Assembly (NCBI RefSeq): GCF_900115805.1 | Contig: NZ_FOXU01000001.1 | Coordinates: forward strand, 806,001 to 870,000 | Origin: Psychrobacillus psychrotolerans | Lineage (GTDB): Bacteria; Bacillota; Bacilli; Bacillales_A; Planococcaceae | Reading direction: 5' to 3' | Length of the DNA stretch: 64,000 bases | Shown here: piece by piece, positions 35,322 through 42,983 of the stretch | Position numbering within the stretch: position 1 is the stretch's first letter | Layout of the letters: the number at the start of each line of letters is the position of its first letter | The notes under the pieces: generated by a model | What the model saw: only the letters and a program-made list of their open reading frames with translations | What the model was told of the DNA's origin: nothing | Database searches by the model: none | Made by a program: the position numbers and the translations under genes

Positions 35322-36730
35322 GTATTGACTACATCACGATCAGAAAAAGGGACTACAAGGTCATGTAAAATTTGCTCTTGTTCATGTCCCTTTCCTGCTA
35401 TTAACACGGTATCCCCTGCTTGCGCCATTTGTAAAGCATATATAATAGCTTTTTTGCGATCTGGTTCTATTTGAAACTTCTGTACATCTAATCCTCTTAC
35501 AATATCTTTAATAATATCTGCTGGACTTTCACTACGCGGATTATCCGAGGTGATTATAGCCTTTGTTGCAAAAGTTGTCGCAACTTTCCCCATTTCGTTT
35601 CTTTTTTTCTTATCTCTATCTCCTCCACATCCAAAAACAACGTAAATATTATTTTTAGCGAAGGATTTAATAGTTGTAAGACATACTTCCAGAGCATCAG
35701 GAGTATGCGCATAGTCGATAAATACTTTTATGCCCTCAAGGTTATCTATTTGTTGAAACCTACCAGTTGGAAGTGTTACTGGTTTTATGTTTTGTAGCGG
35801 TATATTCAAAGTCCATAACGACGCAAGTGCTGCAGCGAGATTCATCCCGTTATAAAATCCACTATTTCTCATTCGCACGTCAATCTCTTCGTTCTTTACT
35901 TTAAATTTATATATTATCTCGTCTTCTTCTTCATTTTCCTGTTTAAAAGCAACCGCATTACGGGTATCTACACCGAAACTAGTAATAGGTAAAAAAGAAT
36001 TTTCTGCTACTGATCTACACCATTCGTCTTCTGCGTTAACTACTAGTTTTTTACATAACGGGACGAGTAATTCTTTTGATTTCTTATAGGGAACCATTCC
36101 CCCGTGAAATTCAAGATGATCTTTTCCAATATTTAAAAATACACCGATATCGATTGGATAGCTTCCCAATCGATTGTCCAATAATCCTTGAGAAGATGCT
36201 TCTAATATAATGAACTCAACAGAATGCTTGGAACAATGCTGAACAATTTGGATAAAATCATAGAATGGCAACGTAGTATTATTTCGGAAATTTCGCTTCA
36301 ACTGCCTACCGTTTATAAACACACCTAGTGTTCCGATTACACAAACCGATTTCCTTTGTTGCATGAGTAATTGAGCAATGAAAGATGCAACTGTTGTTTT
36401 ACCATTAGTACCTGTTATTGCTACAGTTTTCATTTTTGTTCCAAATAGTTCATACGTTTTCTCACTAATTTTCTGCTTTAAACGGTCCAAATCCGAAGGA
36501 ATAATAATCTGAGGAACATTGCAGTCAGCTATAAAAACTTCTGAAATTATTGCAATTGCCCCTAGTTGAATTGCTTCATCAATAATACGAAGATTATTTC
36601 TTTCGGAAACAAAAATATCCCCTTCTTTAATTTGCTTTGAATAATTGATAATTTTGCTCGTTCGGCATATTGAAAAATCACCGATAATCCTATATGTTAA
36701 TCCTTCTAAAAGTTCGTTTAACGGATAAAT
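35270..36730 (-). CDS. MurE-like Mur ligase with meso-DAP signature, isolated from the dcw cluster
   Basis: MurE adds the third residue to UDP-MurNAc-Ala-Glu. This 486-aa product has the ATP loop TGTNGKTT (106-113), EASSQGL where most MurE have SSHAL/SSHGL, NIGKDHLEFHG, DYAHTPDAL, DNPRSE (396-401) whose Arg binds the carboxylate of meso-DAP, and GKGHEQ (446-451). The Lys type has a different motif there. Homology begins at YPLNELLEGL; no ATG, GTG or TTG is available nearby, but an ATT at 36730 lies 9 nt after AGGGAG and gives the usual length. The frame extends upstream to 36892 only as antisense of the aspartokinase. Likely a cortex-specific DAP ligase (inference). Confidence 0.85.
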   Translation of the reverse strand: MYPLNELLEGLTYRIIGDFSICRTSKIINYSKQIKEGDIFVSERNNLRIIDEAIQLGAIAIISEVFIADCNVPQIIIPSDLDRLKQKISEKTYELFGTKMKTVAITGTNGKTTVASFIAQLLMQQRKSVCVIGTLGVFINGRQLKRNFRNNTTLPFYDFIQIVQHCSKHSVEFIILEASSQGLLDNRLGSYPIDIGVFLNIGKDHLEFHGGMVPYKKSKELLVPLCKKLVVNAEDEWCRSVAENSFLPITSFGVDTRNAVAFKQENEEEDEIIYKFKVKNEEIDVRMRNSGFYNGMNLAAALASLWTLNIPLQNIKPVTLPTGRFQQIDNLEGIKVFIDYAHTPDALEVCLTTIKSFAKNNIYVVFGCGGDRDKKKRNEMGKVATTFATKAIITSDNPRSESPADIIKDIVRGLDVQKFQIEPDRKKAIIYALQMAQAGDTVLIAGKGHEQEQILHDLVVPFSDRDVVNTYFEEEGGLITKNDPVA

Positions 36731-36751
36731 AGTACCACACTCCCTACACCA

Positions 36752-36773
36752 TTCTTGTAAAATCGCATACAGT
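36752..36773 (+). promoter_or_regulatory. Candidate SigE-type promoter for the ACT-less aspartokinase
   Basis: CATACAGT (36766-36773) matches the SigE -10 CATAcaaT at seven of eight positions. The -35 region (ATTCTTG, about 14 nt upstream) is weak. Start of transcription would be near 36780, about 60 nt before the ATG. Confidence 0.35.
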
Positions 36774-36788
36774 AAAATGAATTCCCTG

Positions 36789-36820
36789 TATCGTATGAAC
36801 GGAGTGTTTGAAATGTCACG
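36789..36820 (-). promoter_or_regulatory. Candidate SigK/SigE-type promoter for the MurE-like gene
   Basis: On the minus strand CATACGATA (36797-36789) fits the SigK -10 CATAnnnTA and also CATACnnT of SigE; an AC lies 17 nt upstream, as in SigK promoters. Transcription would begin near 36782, about 50 nt before the proposed ATT start. Confidence 0.4.
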
Positions 36821-36838
36821 AATAGAGTGGTTGAGATT

Positions 36839-37570
36839 ATGATTGTTCAAAAATTTGGCGGTATTGCCATGCAAAATCATCAGAACAGACAATTAGTAAT
36901 ACAACGAATCCAGCAAGCAATTAATAACCATCAACAGGTTCTTGTCGTTGTTTCAGCAATGGGACGTAGAGGAAAGCCTTATGCAACTGATACTCTTTTA
37001 GATTTGCTTCCTTTAAACGACAGTAGTATTGAAACTGATTTACTCTCCGCATGTGGAGAACTAATCTCGAGTGCCGTATTAACAACAGAACTTAAAGCGC
37101 AAGGAATATCTTCTACTCTTCTTTATGGGAAAAGTGCTGGCATTATTACGAACGATACGTATGGAAATGCTCTTATAAAGAAAGTAGATCTTAGTTCTGT
37201 AAACCAAGCATTTAAAAATTTCCATTGTGTTATCGTTCCTGGTTTTCAAGGTTTTTCAGAAAGCACCCATAATTTCACTACATTAGGAAGAGGAGGTAGT
37301 GATTTAACAGCAGTAGTCTATGGCTATCATTTGAATGCAGATGTAGTTGAATTTTATAAAGATGTACCTGGTATAATGACGTCAGATCCGTTTACTAGTG
37401 ACAATGTGGAGCTTATTCCTTTTATGACTTATAAAGAGCTTGAAGAAAAGATTGATGAGCCAATTGAAGTCATACAAAAAAGAGCAGCTACATTCGCTGC
37501 TCTTCATCAAGTGCCTTTGCATATTCGGTCTTTGTATTTGGATAGTGAAGGTACCTTTGTCTCTAACTAA
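36839..37570 (+). CDS. Aspartokinase catalytic domain without ACT regulatory domain
   Basis: Aspartokinase phosphorylates aspartate, the first step to DAP, lysine and threonine. The 243-aa protein has MIVQKFGG at the N-terminus, TLGRGGSDLTAV, and EFYKDVPGIMTSDP, all aspartokinase motifs. It stops just after VPLHIRSLYLDSEGTFV, where normal enzymes (about 400 aa or more) continue into two ACT domains, so allosteric feedback by lysine or threonine should be lost. ATG 36839 or GTG 36827 could start it. It is divergent from the DAP-type MurE-like gene and abuts ylbC stop to stop. A role in sporulation DAP supply is inferred. Confidence 0.85.
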   Translation: MIVQKFGGIAMQNHQNRQLVIQRIQQAINNHQQVLVVVSAMGRRGKPYATDTLLDLLPLNDSSIETDLLSACGELISSAVLTTELKAQGISSTLLYGKSAGIITNDTYGNALIKKVDLSSVNQAFKNFHCVIVPGFQGFSESTHNFTTLGRGGSDLTAVVYGYHLNADVVEFYKDVPGIMTSDPFTSDNVELIPFMTYKELEEKIDEPIEVIQKRAATFAALHQVPLHIRSLYLDSEGTFVSN

Positions 37571-38659
37571 TTATTGAGGTATATTTTTGGGTGTATTTAC
37601 TACTTTTCGTTCGATAAAGTTTTGAGTATAATAGCTACCGTATACCCCAATACCAGTATGTGTATAGTCTTTACCTAATAAGATTTCTCGATGGTCTTTA
37701 GAGTTCAACCAACCATTTACAGCTTCCCCAGCATCAAAGTAAAAAGCAGCTGTATTACCGGCAGCACTAGAAAATTCAATGGATGATTCTTTCAATTGAT
37801 CACTAAACTTAGATACTTCAAATTTTTCATTGGCCACAATATTGTTTCTAGCCATTTCTTCACTATTAGCCATCGCTATATTTTGCAATTCATTATCAGA
37901 TACTAAAAGTTGAAGACCATTCCGATAACGATATACGTTTGTCAGTTCATAAATTTGACGCTCATTGGCACGATCTATTGCTACTTGTGAAAGAGAGTCG
38001 GGAGTTTTTGCTTCTACCATGATTCCGTTATATAAAATATCATATGGCTTATGTAACAAAATAGTCTTTGGATCTGTAAATCTCACTGCTTCTAATTGTT
38101 GGCTTTCTGTATCAATGTATAACATAGCAAATAAATTATCAAACTGAACTAGTATTCTATTGTTTATGTCCTCTTCCGAAAGTGTGAAAGTATACGTATT
38201 TGAATCTATGGAAAATGTAATTTCCGATTGTACTAGTGTAAATCGATATATATCAGCTAGTTGTTGCCCAATTTCATATGGAGCCACTTCTACATTTTTT
38301 CCAGCTGCAAAGGCTTGAGTTACTTTGTCTCCTTCTATACCTATTAATAAATATGTTGTAAGAGATTGATTGTACACCCACCATTCATAACCAAATGCTG
38401 ATGGCTCGGTTCTAGTTGGTTTTCCTAACATCTCCACAACCGATTGGGCCGATTCTCCTACTAATGTTGAAATGCCATCTTTAGGACGTGTAAATACCGT
38501 CTCCACCTCCACAACTTCTGGAGTAGTATCAGGAATTACTTGACCTGAATTATTGGAACCAGTTATTAGTTTATTTTCATGTACAGGATTATCAAAATAT
38601 ATAAATATCACTAGTACTATAGCTATAGCGATAACAATTCTAATTAGATTATTCATCAT
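37571..38659 (-). CDS. ylbC: CAP-domain extracellular protein YlbC
   Basis: The 362-aa protein has an N-terminal signal or anchor (residues 4-21), a CAP-associated N-terminal domain (about 60-215), and a C-terminal CAP/SCP domain (about 228-350: ERQIYELTNVYRYRNGLQ, AMANSEEMARNN, GWLNSKDHREILLGKDYTHTGIGVY). Bacterial CAP proteins are secreted but mostly of unknown activity. SD AGGTGG. Positionally it is B. subtilis ylbC; ylbD and ylbE are not present. Confidence 0.88.
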   Translation of the reverse strand: MMNNLIRIVIAIAIVLVIFIYFDNPVHENKLITGSNNSGQVIPDTTPEVVEVETVFTRPKDGISTLVGESAQSVVEMLGKPTRTEPSAFGYEWWVYNQSLTTYLLIGIEGDKVTQAFAAGKNVEVAPYEIGQQLADIYRFTLVQSEITFSIDSNTYTFTLSEEDINNRILVQFDNLFAMLYIDTESQQLEAVRFTDPKTILLHKPYDILYNGIMVEAKTPDSLSQVAIDRANERQIYELTNVYRYRNGLQLLVSDNELQNIAMANSEEMARNNIVANEKFEVSKFSDQLKESSIEFSSAAGNTAAFYFDAGEAVNGWLNSKDHREILLGKDYTHTGIGVYGSYYTQNFIERKVVNTPKNIPQ

Positions 38660-38810
38660 ATCTTTTCCACCTTTTTATTCCCCCATTTCTCCTAGTATAC
38701 CAAGCTTAACTAGAAAGACACAATGTTACCATTGCAACATTATGAAATTTGCATTAATATTAGTAGGAACAGATTCTATTTGGAATATGAACGTGAGGGA
38801 GGACAATTTA

Positions 38811-39176
38811 ATGTATTTCGAAAACACTGGTATAGAAAACACTGTCATTGATCTAAATATATTAGACGATCTTATGAAAAAGCATGGTTTAGTTCGTGCA
38901 GGTCAATGGGATTATGAACGCGTAACATATGATAAAAAATATGTGATAAAAGAAGGTACATTTTATCTTCGAGTATTTGGTTTTACAAAAAATGGCGATG
39001 TAGGTGCTCATGATGCGGACATTACTCTTTTAAAACCTGTAATAGGAAAACACTATTATCCTCATGGTGTTGAATATGGTGAAAATGAAGTTTTCCCAAA
39101 ACATTTACTAAAATCAAGTGAACAAACATTAGCTGCAGTAAAAACAGAGTTAGCTGCTTTTGAAATTCACGCATAA
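38811..39176 (+). CDS. YugN-like family protein
   Basis: A 121-aa soluble protein starting at ATG 38811, 9 nt after GGGAGG; the longer open frame upstream overlaps the ylbC promoter. GLVRAGQWDYERVTYDKKYV and FYLRVFGFTKNGDV fit the YugN-like family (PF08868 type), of unknown function. It has its own terminator and is divergent from ylbC. Confidence 0.75.
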   Translation: MYFENTGIENTVIDLNILDDLMKKHGLVRAGQWDYERVTYDKKYVIKEGTFYLRVFGFTKNGDVGAHDADITLLKPVIGKHYYPHGVEYGENEVFPKHLLKSSEQTLAAVKTELAAFEIHA

Positions 39177-39188
39177 TAGGAATATCCT

Positions 39189-39223
39189 AAAACGCAAGAG
39201 TTTCATTCTCTTGCGTTTTTTCT
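39189..39223 (+). terminator. Terminator after the YugN-like gene
   Basis: AAAACGCAAGAG and CTCTTGCGTTTT form a 12-bp stem with a TTTCATT-type loop, followed by a T-run. Confidence 0.92.
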
Positions 39224-39277
39224 GTTCAAAATTTACTAATTTGTCTATACTGTTAATAAACGATAGAAAAGGAGTGT

Positions 39278-40345
39278 ATGATGGTCTTAAATCTTTTTAA
39301 AAAGGAATATATAAAATATCTTTTTGTAAGCATTTTTCTTTTGTTGTTAATAATATTTATCCTTCCAGTTTCCATACCTATTATACTCGCATTACTGACT
39401 GCTATTATTATCGAGCCAATTGTTAAGTTCACTCAAAAAACATTTAAATGGAAGCGGAAACCTGCAGTCATAACAAATTTTGCTCTTTTTATCAGTGTCA
39501 TTTCCGGACTTTTATATTTAATAATAACAAAACTCTTTAGCCAGCTTATTTATACCTCTCAGACTATTCCTACATATATTAATAACTGGACTGGATTATG
39601 GATTGATATGCAAAACAGTTTATTTCGATATACAGAAGGACTCCCTAAAGAAGTAGTAGAATCCATTCAAAATAAATTTGACGCTACACTAGAAAGTATG
39701 AGAGATGCCCTGCTAGATATACTTAGCTATAGCAATATTACTGCATTGCTAACGAATATTCCAAACTTCTTAGTTAGTTTTATAGTTTTTATTATTGCTC
39801 TTTTTTTATTTATGTTAGATTTGCATAATTTACAAGTAAAGTTTTTTTATTATTTAACTGATAATACTGCAAGTAAAGTACGATTTATGTTTGCTAGTAT
39901 AAAAAAAGTGGCTATTGGATTTATGAAAGCCCAAATTATAGCAAGCTTCATCATCTTAGGTGCAGCATTCCTTGGGCTCCTGCTTATTATTACACCAAAA
40001 TATGCTTTAATAATGGCTGTTGTCATTTGGATAATCGATATCATCCCTATATTAGGTTCAATAGCTATTTTAGCACCTTGGGCTATTTATCATTATTTAA
40101 CTGGAGACATGGTAATGGGAACCAAATTGGCTATTTTAGCTGTCGTTTTACTAATAATACGTAGAGCAGTGGAACCAAAGTTGATGGGTTCCCAAATGGG
40201 TATATCTCCATTAGCAATCCTTATAGCTATGTTTATCGGAGCAAAGCTTTTCGGTTTTATTGGATTTTTAATAGGTCCACTCGTTGTTATCATATTTATC
40301 ACTGCAAAAGAGTCCGGCATGCTAAAACTAAATTTTAAGGTTTAA
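39278..40345 (+). CDS. AI-2E family transporter (YtvI-like permease)
   Basis: A 355-aa membrane protein with about seven to eight helices: two at the N-terminus, a long extracellular region (about 85-160), then five to six helices. The C-terminal motifs IIPILGSIAILAPWAIY and EPKLMGSQMGISPLAILIAMFIGAKLFGFIGFLIGPL are diagnostic of the AI-2E transporter family. Bacillales members include sporulation protein YtvI and Na+/H+ antiporter-like proteins; the substrate is not readable. SD GGAGTGT. Ends at a strong bidirectional terminator. Confidence 0.85.
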   Translation: MMVLNLFKKEYIKYLFVSIFLLLLIIFILPVSIPIILALLTAIIIEPIVKFTQKTFKWKRKPAVITNFALFISVISGLLYLIITKLFSQLIYTSQTIPTYINNWTGLWIDMQNSLFRYTEGLPKEVVESIQNKFDATLESMRDALLDILSYSNITALLTNIPNFLVSFIVFIIALFLFMLDLHNLQVKFFYYLTDNTASKVRFMFASIKKVAIGFMKAQIIASFIILGAAFLGLLLIITPKYALIMAVVIWIIDIIPILGSIAILAPWAIYHYLTGDMVMGTKLAILAVVLLIIRRAVEPKLMGSQMGISPLAILIAMFIGAKLFGFIGFLIGPLVVIIFITAKESGMLKLNFKV

Positions 40346-40394
40346 ATAATTAAGTAAAAGTGCAAAATATACTGCAGCTACTTTAATGATCTTT

Positions 40395-40441
40395 AAAAGG
40401 CAACGTTCTTATGGATTAAATCCATAAGAACGTTGCCTTTT
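40395..40441. terminator. Bidirectional terminator, permease / DUF420 gene
   Basis: A perfect 22-bp inverted repeat (arms open with AAAAGGCAACGTTCTTATGG) around a TAA loop, with U-runs in both directions. It separates the convergent permease and DUF420 genes. Confidence 0.93.
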
Positions 40442-40455
40442 GTTTTGTTCTTTAT

Positions 40456-40917
40456 CTATCCACCTATTATTGCTTTAATAACTGAGGTAGTTTCTCCGCC
40501 ATGATAGAATACGTATAGCAATAAATACACAGCAACCCCTGTTATTGCAACAAAGAACCAAATAACACTGGTGATTGGCCCAATCTTACGATGCTTTTTA
40601 ATATTATTTTTATAACCTAAGTATAAAGTAACTAGGCCAAAAACTGCACCAGTCGTTGCTAATGTAATATGGAATATCAAAAAGATAGTGTAGTAAATTT
40701 TAATGTCATCAGGACCACCAAAAGCTGTATTTCCGATGAAAATAGTTCGCGATGCATAGATGATGAAGAAAAGTAAAGCCGAAATTGCAGCAGCAGTCAT
40801 CGTTTTTTTGTGGGCATCAATTTTTCTTTGTTTAATAAGTGCCCAACCTATTGCAACTAACACCGCACTTAACACGATAAAAAATGTACTTATAGTTGGT
40901 AGAACCGGTAAATTCAT
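40456..40917 (-). CDS. DUF420 membrane protein (CtaM/YozB type)
   Basis: A 153-aa protein with four to five helices and a conserved-His pattern (MKNIKKHRKIGPITSVIWFFVAITGVAVYLLLY). DUF420 proteins include CtaM of Staphylococcus aureus and YozB of B. subtilis, needed for maturation of haem-copper oxidases. Lying just beyond ctaG fits that role. SD GAGGAGA. No metal-binding site can be assigned with certainty. Confidence 0.82.
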   Translation of the reverse strand: MNLPVLPTISTFFIVLSAVLVAIGWALIKQRKIDAHKKTMTAAAISALLFFIIYASRTIFIGNTAFGGPDDIKIYYTIFLIFHITLATTGAVFGLVTLYLGYKNNIKKHRKIGPITSVIWFFVAITGVAVYLLLYVFYHGGETTSVIKAIIGG

Positions 40918-40948
40918 TAATCATTCTCCTCGAATAACTTTATTAAGT

Positions 40949-41869
40949 TTAAAGGTCAGCTTGGACTTTTAAATCATCCAGAGCTTTTTGTGTGATTTCA
41001 TCTGCATTATCTTGTTCATTTTTATACCACTTGAAGAAAATAGACATTAAAAATGCAGCATAAATTATTTCCTGTACGATTTTCATCAGTATTCCACCCA
41101 GTTGTTGATCATCGATAGGTGACATATTAGAAAATAATTCAGGTCCACTCAATGATAGTCCTGCTAATGTACTTGCAGGTACACATAGCTCCATTGCTTT
41201 CAACCAAACATCTGGATTCGTATACGTATCATATAAAGGTGTCCCAGTAAATATAATTAACGCACATGCAGGAGTTATTAAAACTGCACTTCCTATTATG
41301 AAGCCGATCTTTTTTAAACCGTGTAGTCGTTGAGTAACTTCATCAATATCTATAATAGACCACCACATGAAAACTGCTGAGATGAATAGGATAAACGTAT
41401 ATGTGCCATGTAGTCCTTCGTCCAGTTTGATAGTATCAAATAACAAAGGTATGTGATAAATCGAAAACAAACCAGAAAATACTATAAGGGCTAGTAATGG
41501 CTTTGTTAATATTGGGAAAATTTTACGAACTACTGGCAATTCTATTACTACTTTCCAAACCCACCAAGGAATACCTTTCATCAGTAATGGCGGAACTAAC
41601 AATAACAATAATGCCATCTGAACCATGTGGAATGAGAACATTATATGTGCCATTAAATCTACAGGTGAACCTTTCACAATATATAAAAGAACTATACCTA
41701 TTAGAAAATAAGCAGCCTCTTTCTTTTTTAGTGGCTCTGATACTTTAAAGTCATTTCGCCATTTGACTGTTATTAAAAAATATAAAATAGTTAAAAATAC
41801 TATAACACCAATCATTATAGGGCTCCACAATGCTTGGAATCCAAATATACTTATAGGCATAAGTATCAT
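40949..41869 (-). CDS. ctaG: Cytochrome caa3 oxidase assembly protein CtaG
   Basis: The 306-aa protein has about seven membrane helices and the caa3 CtaG pattern (HIMFSFHMVQMALLLLLVPPLL with paired His, KLDEGLHGTYTF, GTPLYDTYTNPD). Bacillus CtaG is required for caa3 oxidase assembly. The first ATG (41869) is only 2 nt from AAGGAG and the next in-frame ATG (41860) is 11 nt away, so the start is unsettled. A strong terminator separates it from ctaF, so it probably has its own promoter. Confidence 0.9.
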   Translation of the reverse strand: MILMPISIFGFQALWSPIMIGVIVFLTILYFLITVKWRNDFKVSEPLKKKEAAYFLIGIVLLYIVKGSPVDLMAHIMFSFHMVQMALLLLLVPPLLMKGIPWWVWKVVIELPVVRKIFPILTKPLLALIVFSGLFSIYHIPLLFDTIKLDEGLHGTYTFILFISAVFMWWSIIDIDEVTQRLHGLKKIGFIIGSAVLITPACALIIFTGTPLYDTYTNPDVWLKAMELCVPASTLAGLSLSGPELFSNMSPIDDQQLGGILMKIVQEIIYAAFLMSIFFKWYKNEQDNADEITQKALDDLKVQADL

Positions 41870-41968
41870 CGCTCCTTTTTAGGTAACTTCCTCTATTATA
41901 TAGGTCAAACCCAATAACTTCAATGAACGAACTATGACATTTCCCTATTTTCAAATATCATTTTACTC

Positions 41969-42011
41969 AAAAAAAAGCCGAGACAAAGTTTTTAACTTTG
42001 TCTCGGCTTTA
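41969..42011 (-). terminator. ctaCDEF terminator
   Basis: AAAGCCGAGACAAAGTT and its complement form a 17-bp stem with a TTT loop, followed on the minus strand by an eight-base U-run, seven bases past ctaF. Confidence 0.95.
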
Positions 42012-42017
42012 AGTTGT

Positions 42018-42353
42018 TTAACCCCACCAAATAATAGTAAGGAAAGTTAAGATAAAAGTGAAAGCTAACAAAACAGCACTGTATAAGAAAAACGCAACTA
42101 CCTGATGATTTTTTTCACTCATATGCATGAAGTAGTACAGCTGTAACACTACTTGAATTGCAGCAAGTAATAAAATCACTGGAACGATTAGATAGACAGA
42201 AAATCCAGCAGCTACTGCTGTAAAAGAAATTAAAGTTAAGAATATCATAATCCCAAAAGTAGTAACTTGGTTACGCATATCCTTTTTGCGTTTTTGCTTA
42301 ATATAATCAAATTCTGTTTGAGATCTCACATAAACTTGAGCGTCGTGTGACAT
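42018..42353 (-). CDS. ctaF: Cytochrome caa3 oxidase subunit IV CtaF
   Basis: A small COX4-type subunit of 111 aa with three helices after a basic N-terminus (KQKRKKDMRNQ). LLLAAIQVVLQLYYFMHM is the conserved region. I prefer ATG 42353 (MSHDAQVY); a TTG four codons earlier is possible. It overlaps the ctaE stop. Confidence 0.9.
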   Translation of the reverse strand: MSHDAQVYVRSQTEFDYIKQKRKKDMRNQVTTFGIMIFLTLISFTAVAAGFSVYLIVPVILLLAAIQVVLQLYYFMHMSEKNHQVVAFFLYSAVLLAFTFILTFLTIIWWG

Positions 42354-42354
42354 A

Positions 42355-42981
42355 TTAACCAACAACTCCCATCAAGTATACTACTGTAAAGATGAACACC
42401 CAAACTACATCAATGAAATGCCAGTATAGGGAAGCAGTATAGTATTTTGGTGCATTATACAAACTAAATCCACGTTTTGCATTACGTAACATTAATAGAA
42501 TAATCCATCCTAGTCCAATTACAACGTGCAATCCATGAGTACCTACAAGCGTAAAGAATGCAGATGAGAAAGCACTTTGTCCATAATGAAAACCTAAATG
42601 TACATAGTGATTAAACTCATAAATTTCTAAACCTAAGAATGCTAATCCCAACAGAACTGTGATAGCCAACCAAGTTTGCATACCTCTAAAATTATGGTTT
42701 TTCATATGATACATTGCATACACACTAGTTAGCGATGAAGTTAATAGAATCATCGTCATAATAAATACTAACGGTAATTCGAATAGTGTGTTAGTAGAGA
42801 ATTCCATCCCACTTGGGCCTTTGTTTTTAAGCGCTAAATACGTAGCAAACAAACTTGCAAATAGTACAGTTTCTCCACCAAGGAATAACCAAAAACCTAA
42901 AAACTTATTCTTACCTTCTAAAGTAACTTGCTCAGGATGATCTGGCCAAGTTTGTGGGGTGTACTTTTTATTAAAGTCCAT
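42355..42981 (-). CDS. ctaE: Cytochrome caa3 oxidase subunit III CtaE
   Basis: A 208-aa COX3-family protein with five helices. Signatures are FWLFLGGETVLFASLFATYLAL, THGLHVVIGLGWI and YWHFIDVVWVFIF. It is a non-catalytic core subunit of the terminal oxidase. Between ctaD and ctaF, with a 2-bp gap to ctaD. Confidence 0.96.
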   Translation of the reverse strand: MDFNKKYTPQTWPDHPEQVTLEGKNKFLGFWLFLGGETVLFASLFATYLALKNKGPSGMEFSTNTLFELPLVFIMTMILLTSSLTSVYAMYHMKNHNFRGMQTWLAITVLLGLAFLGLEIYEFNHYVHLGFHYGQSAFSSAFFTLVGTHGLHVVIGLGWIILLMLRNAKRGFSLYNAPKYYTASLYWHFIDVVWVFIFTVVYLMGVVG

Positions 42982-42983
42982 TA

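Noticed and set aside
36731-36892. N-terminal extension of the MurE-like frame to 36892
   Set aside because: It is antisense to the aspartokinase start, lies upstream of the predicted promoter, and has no resemblance to Mur ligases.
38553-38810. Long N-terminal extension of the YugN-like frame
   Set aside because: It overlaps the start of ylbC and its promoter region; a strong SD precedes the ATG at 38811.
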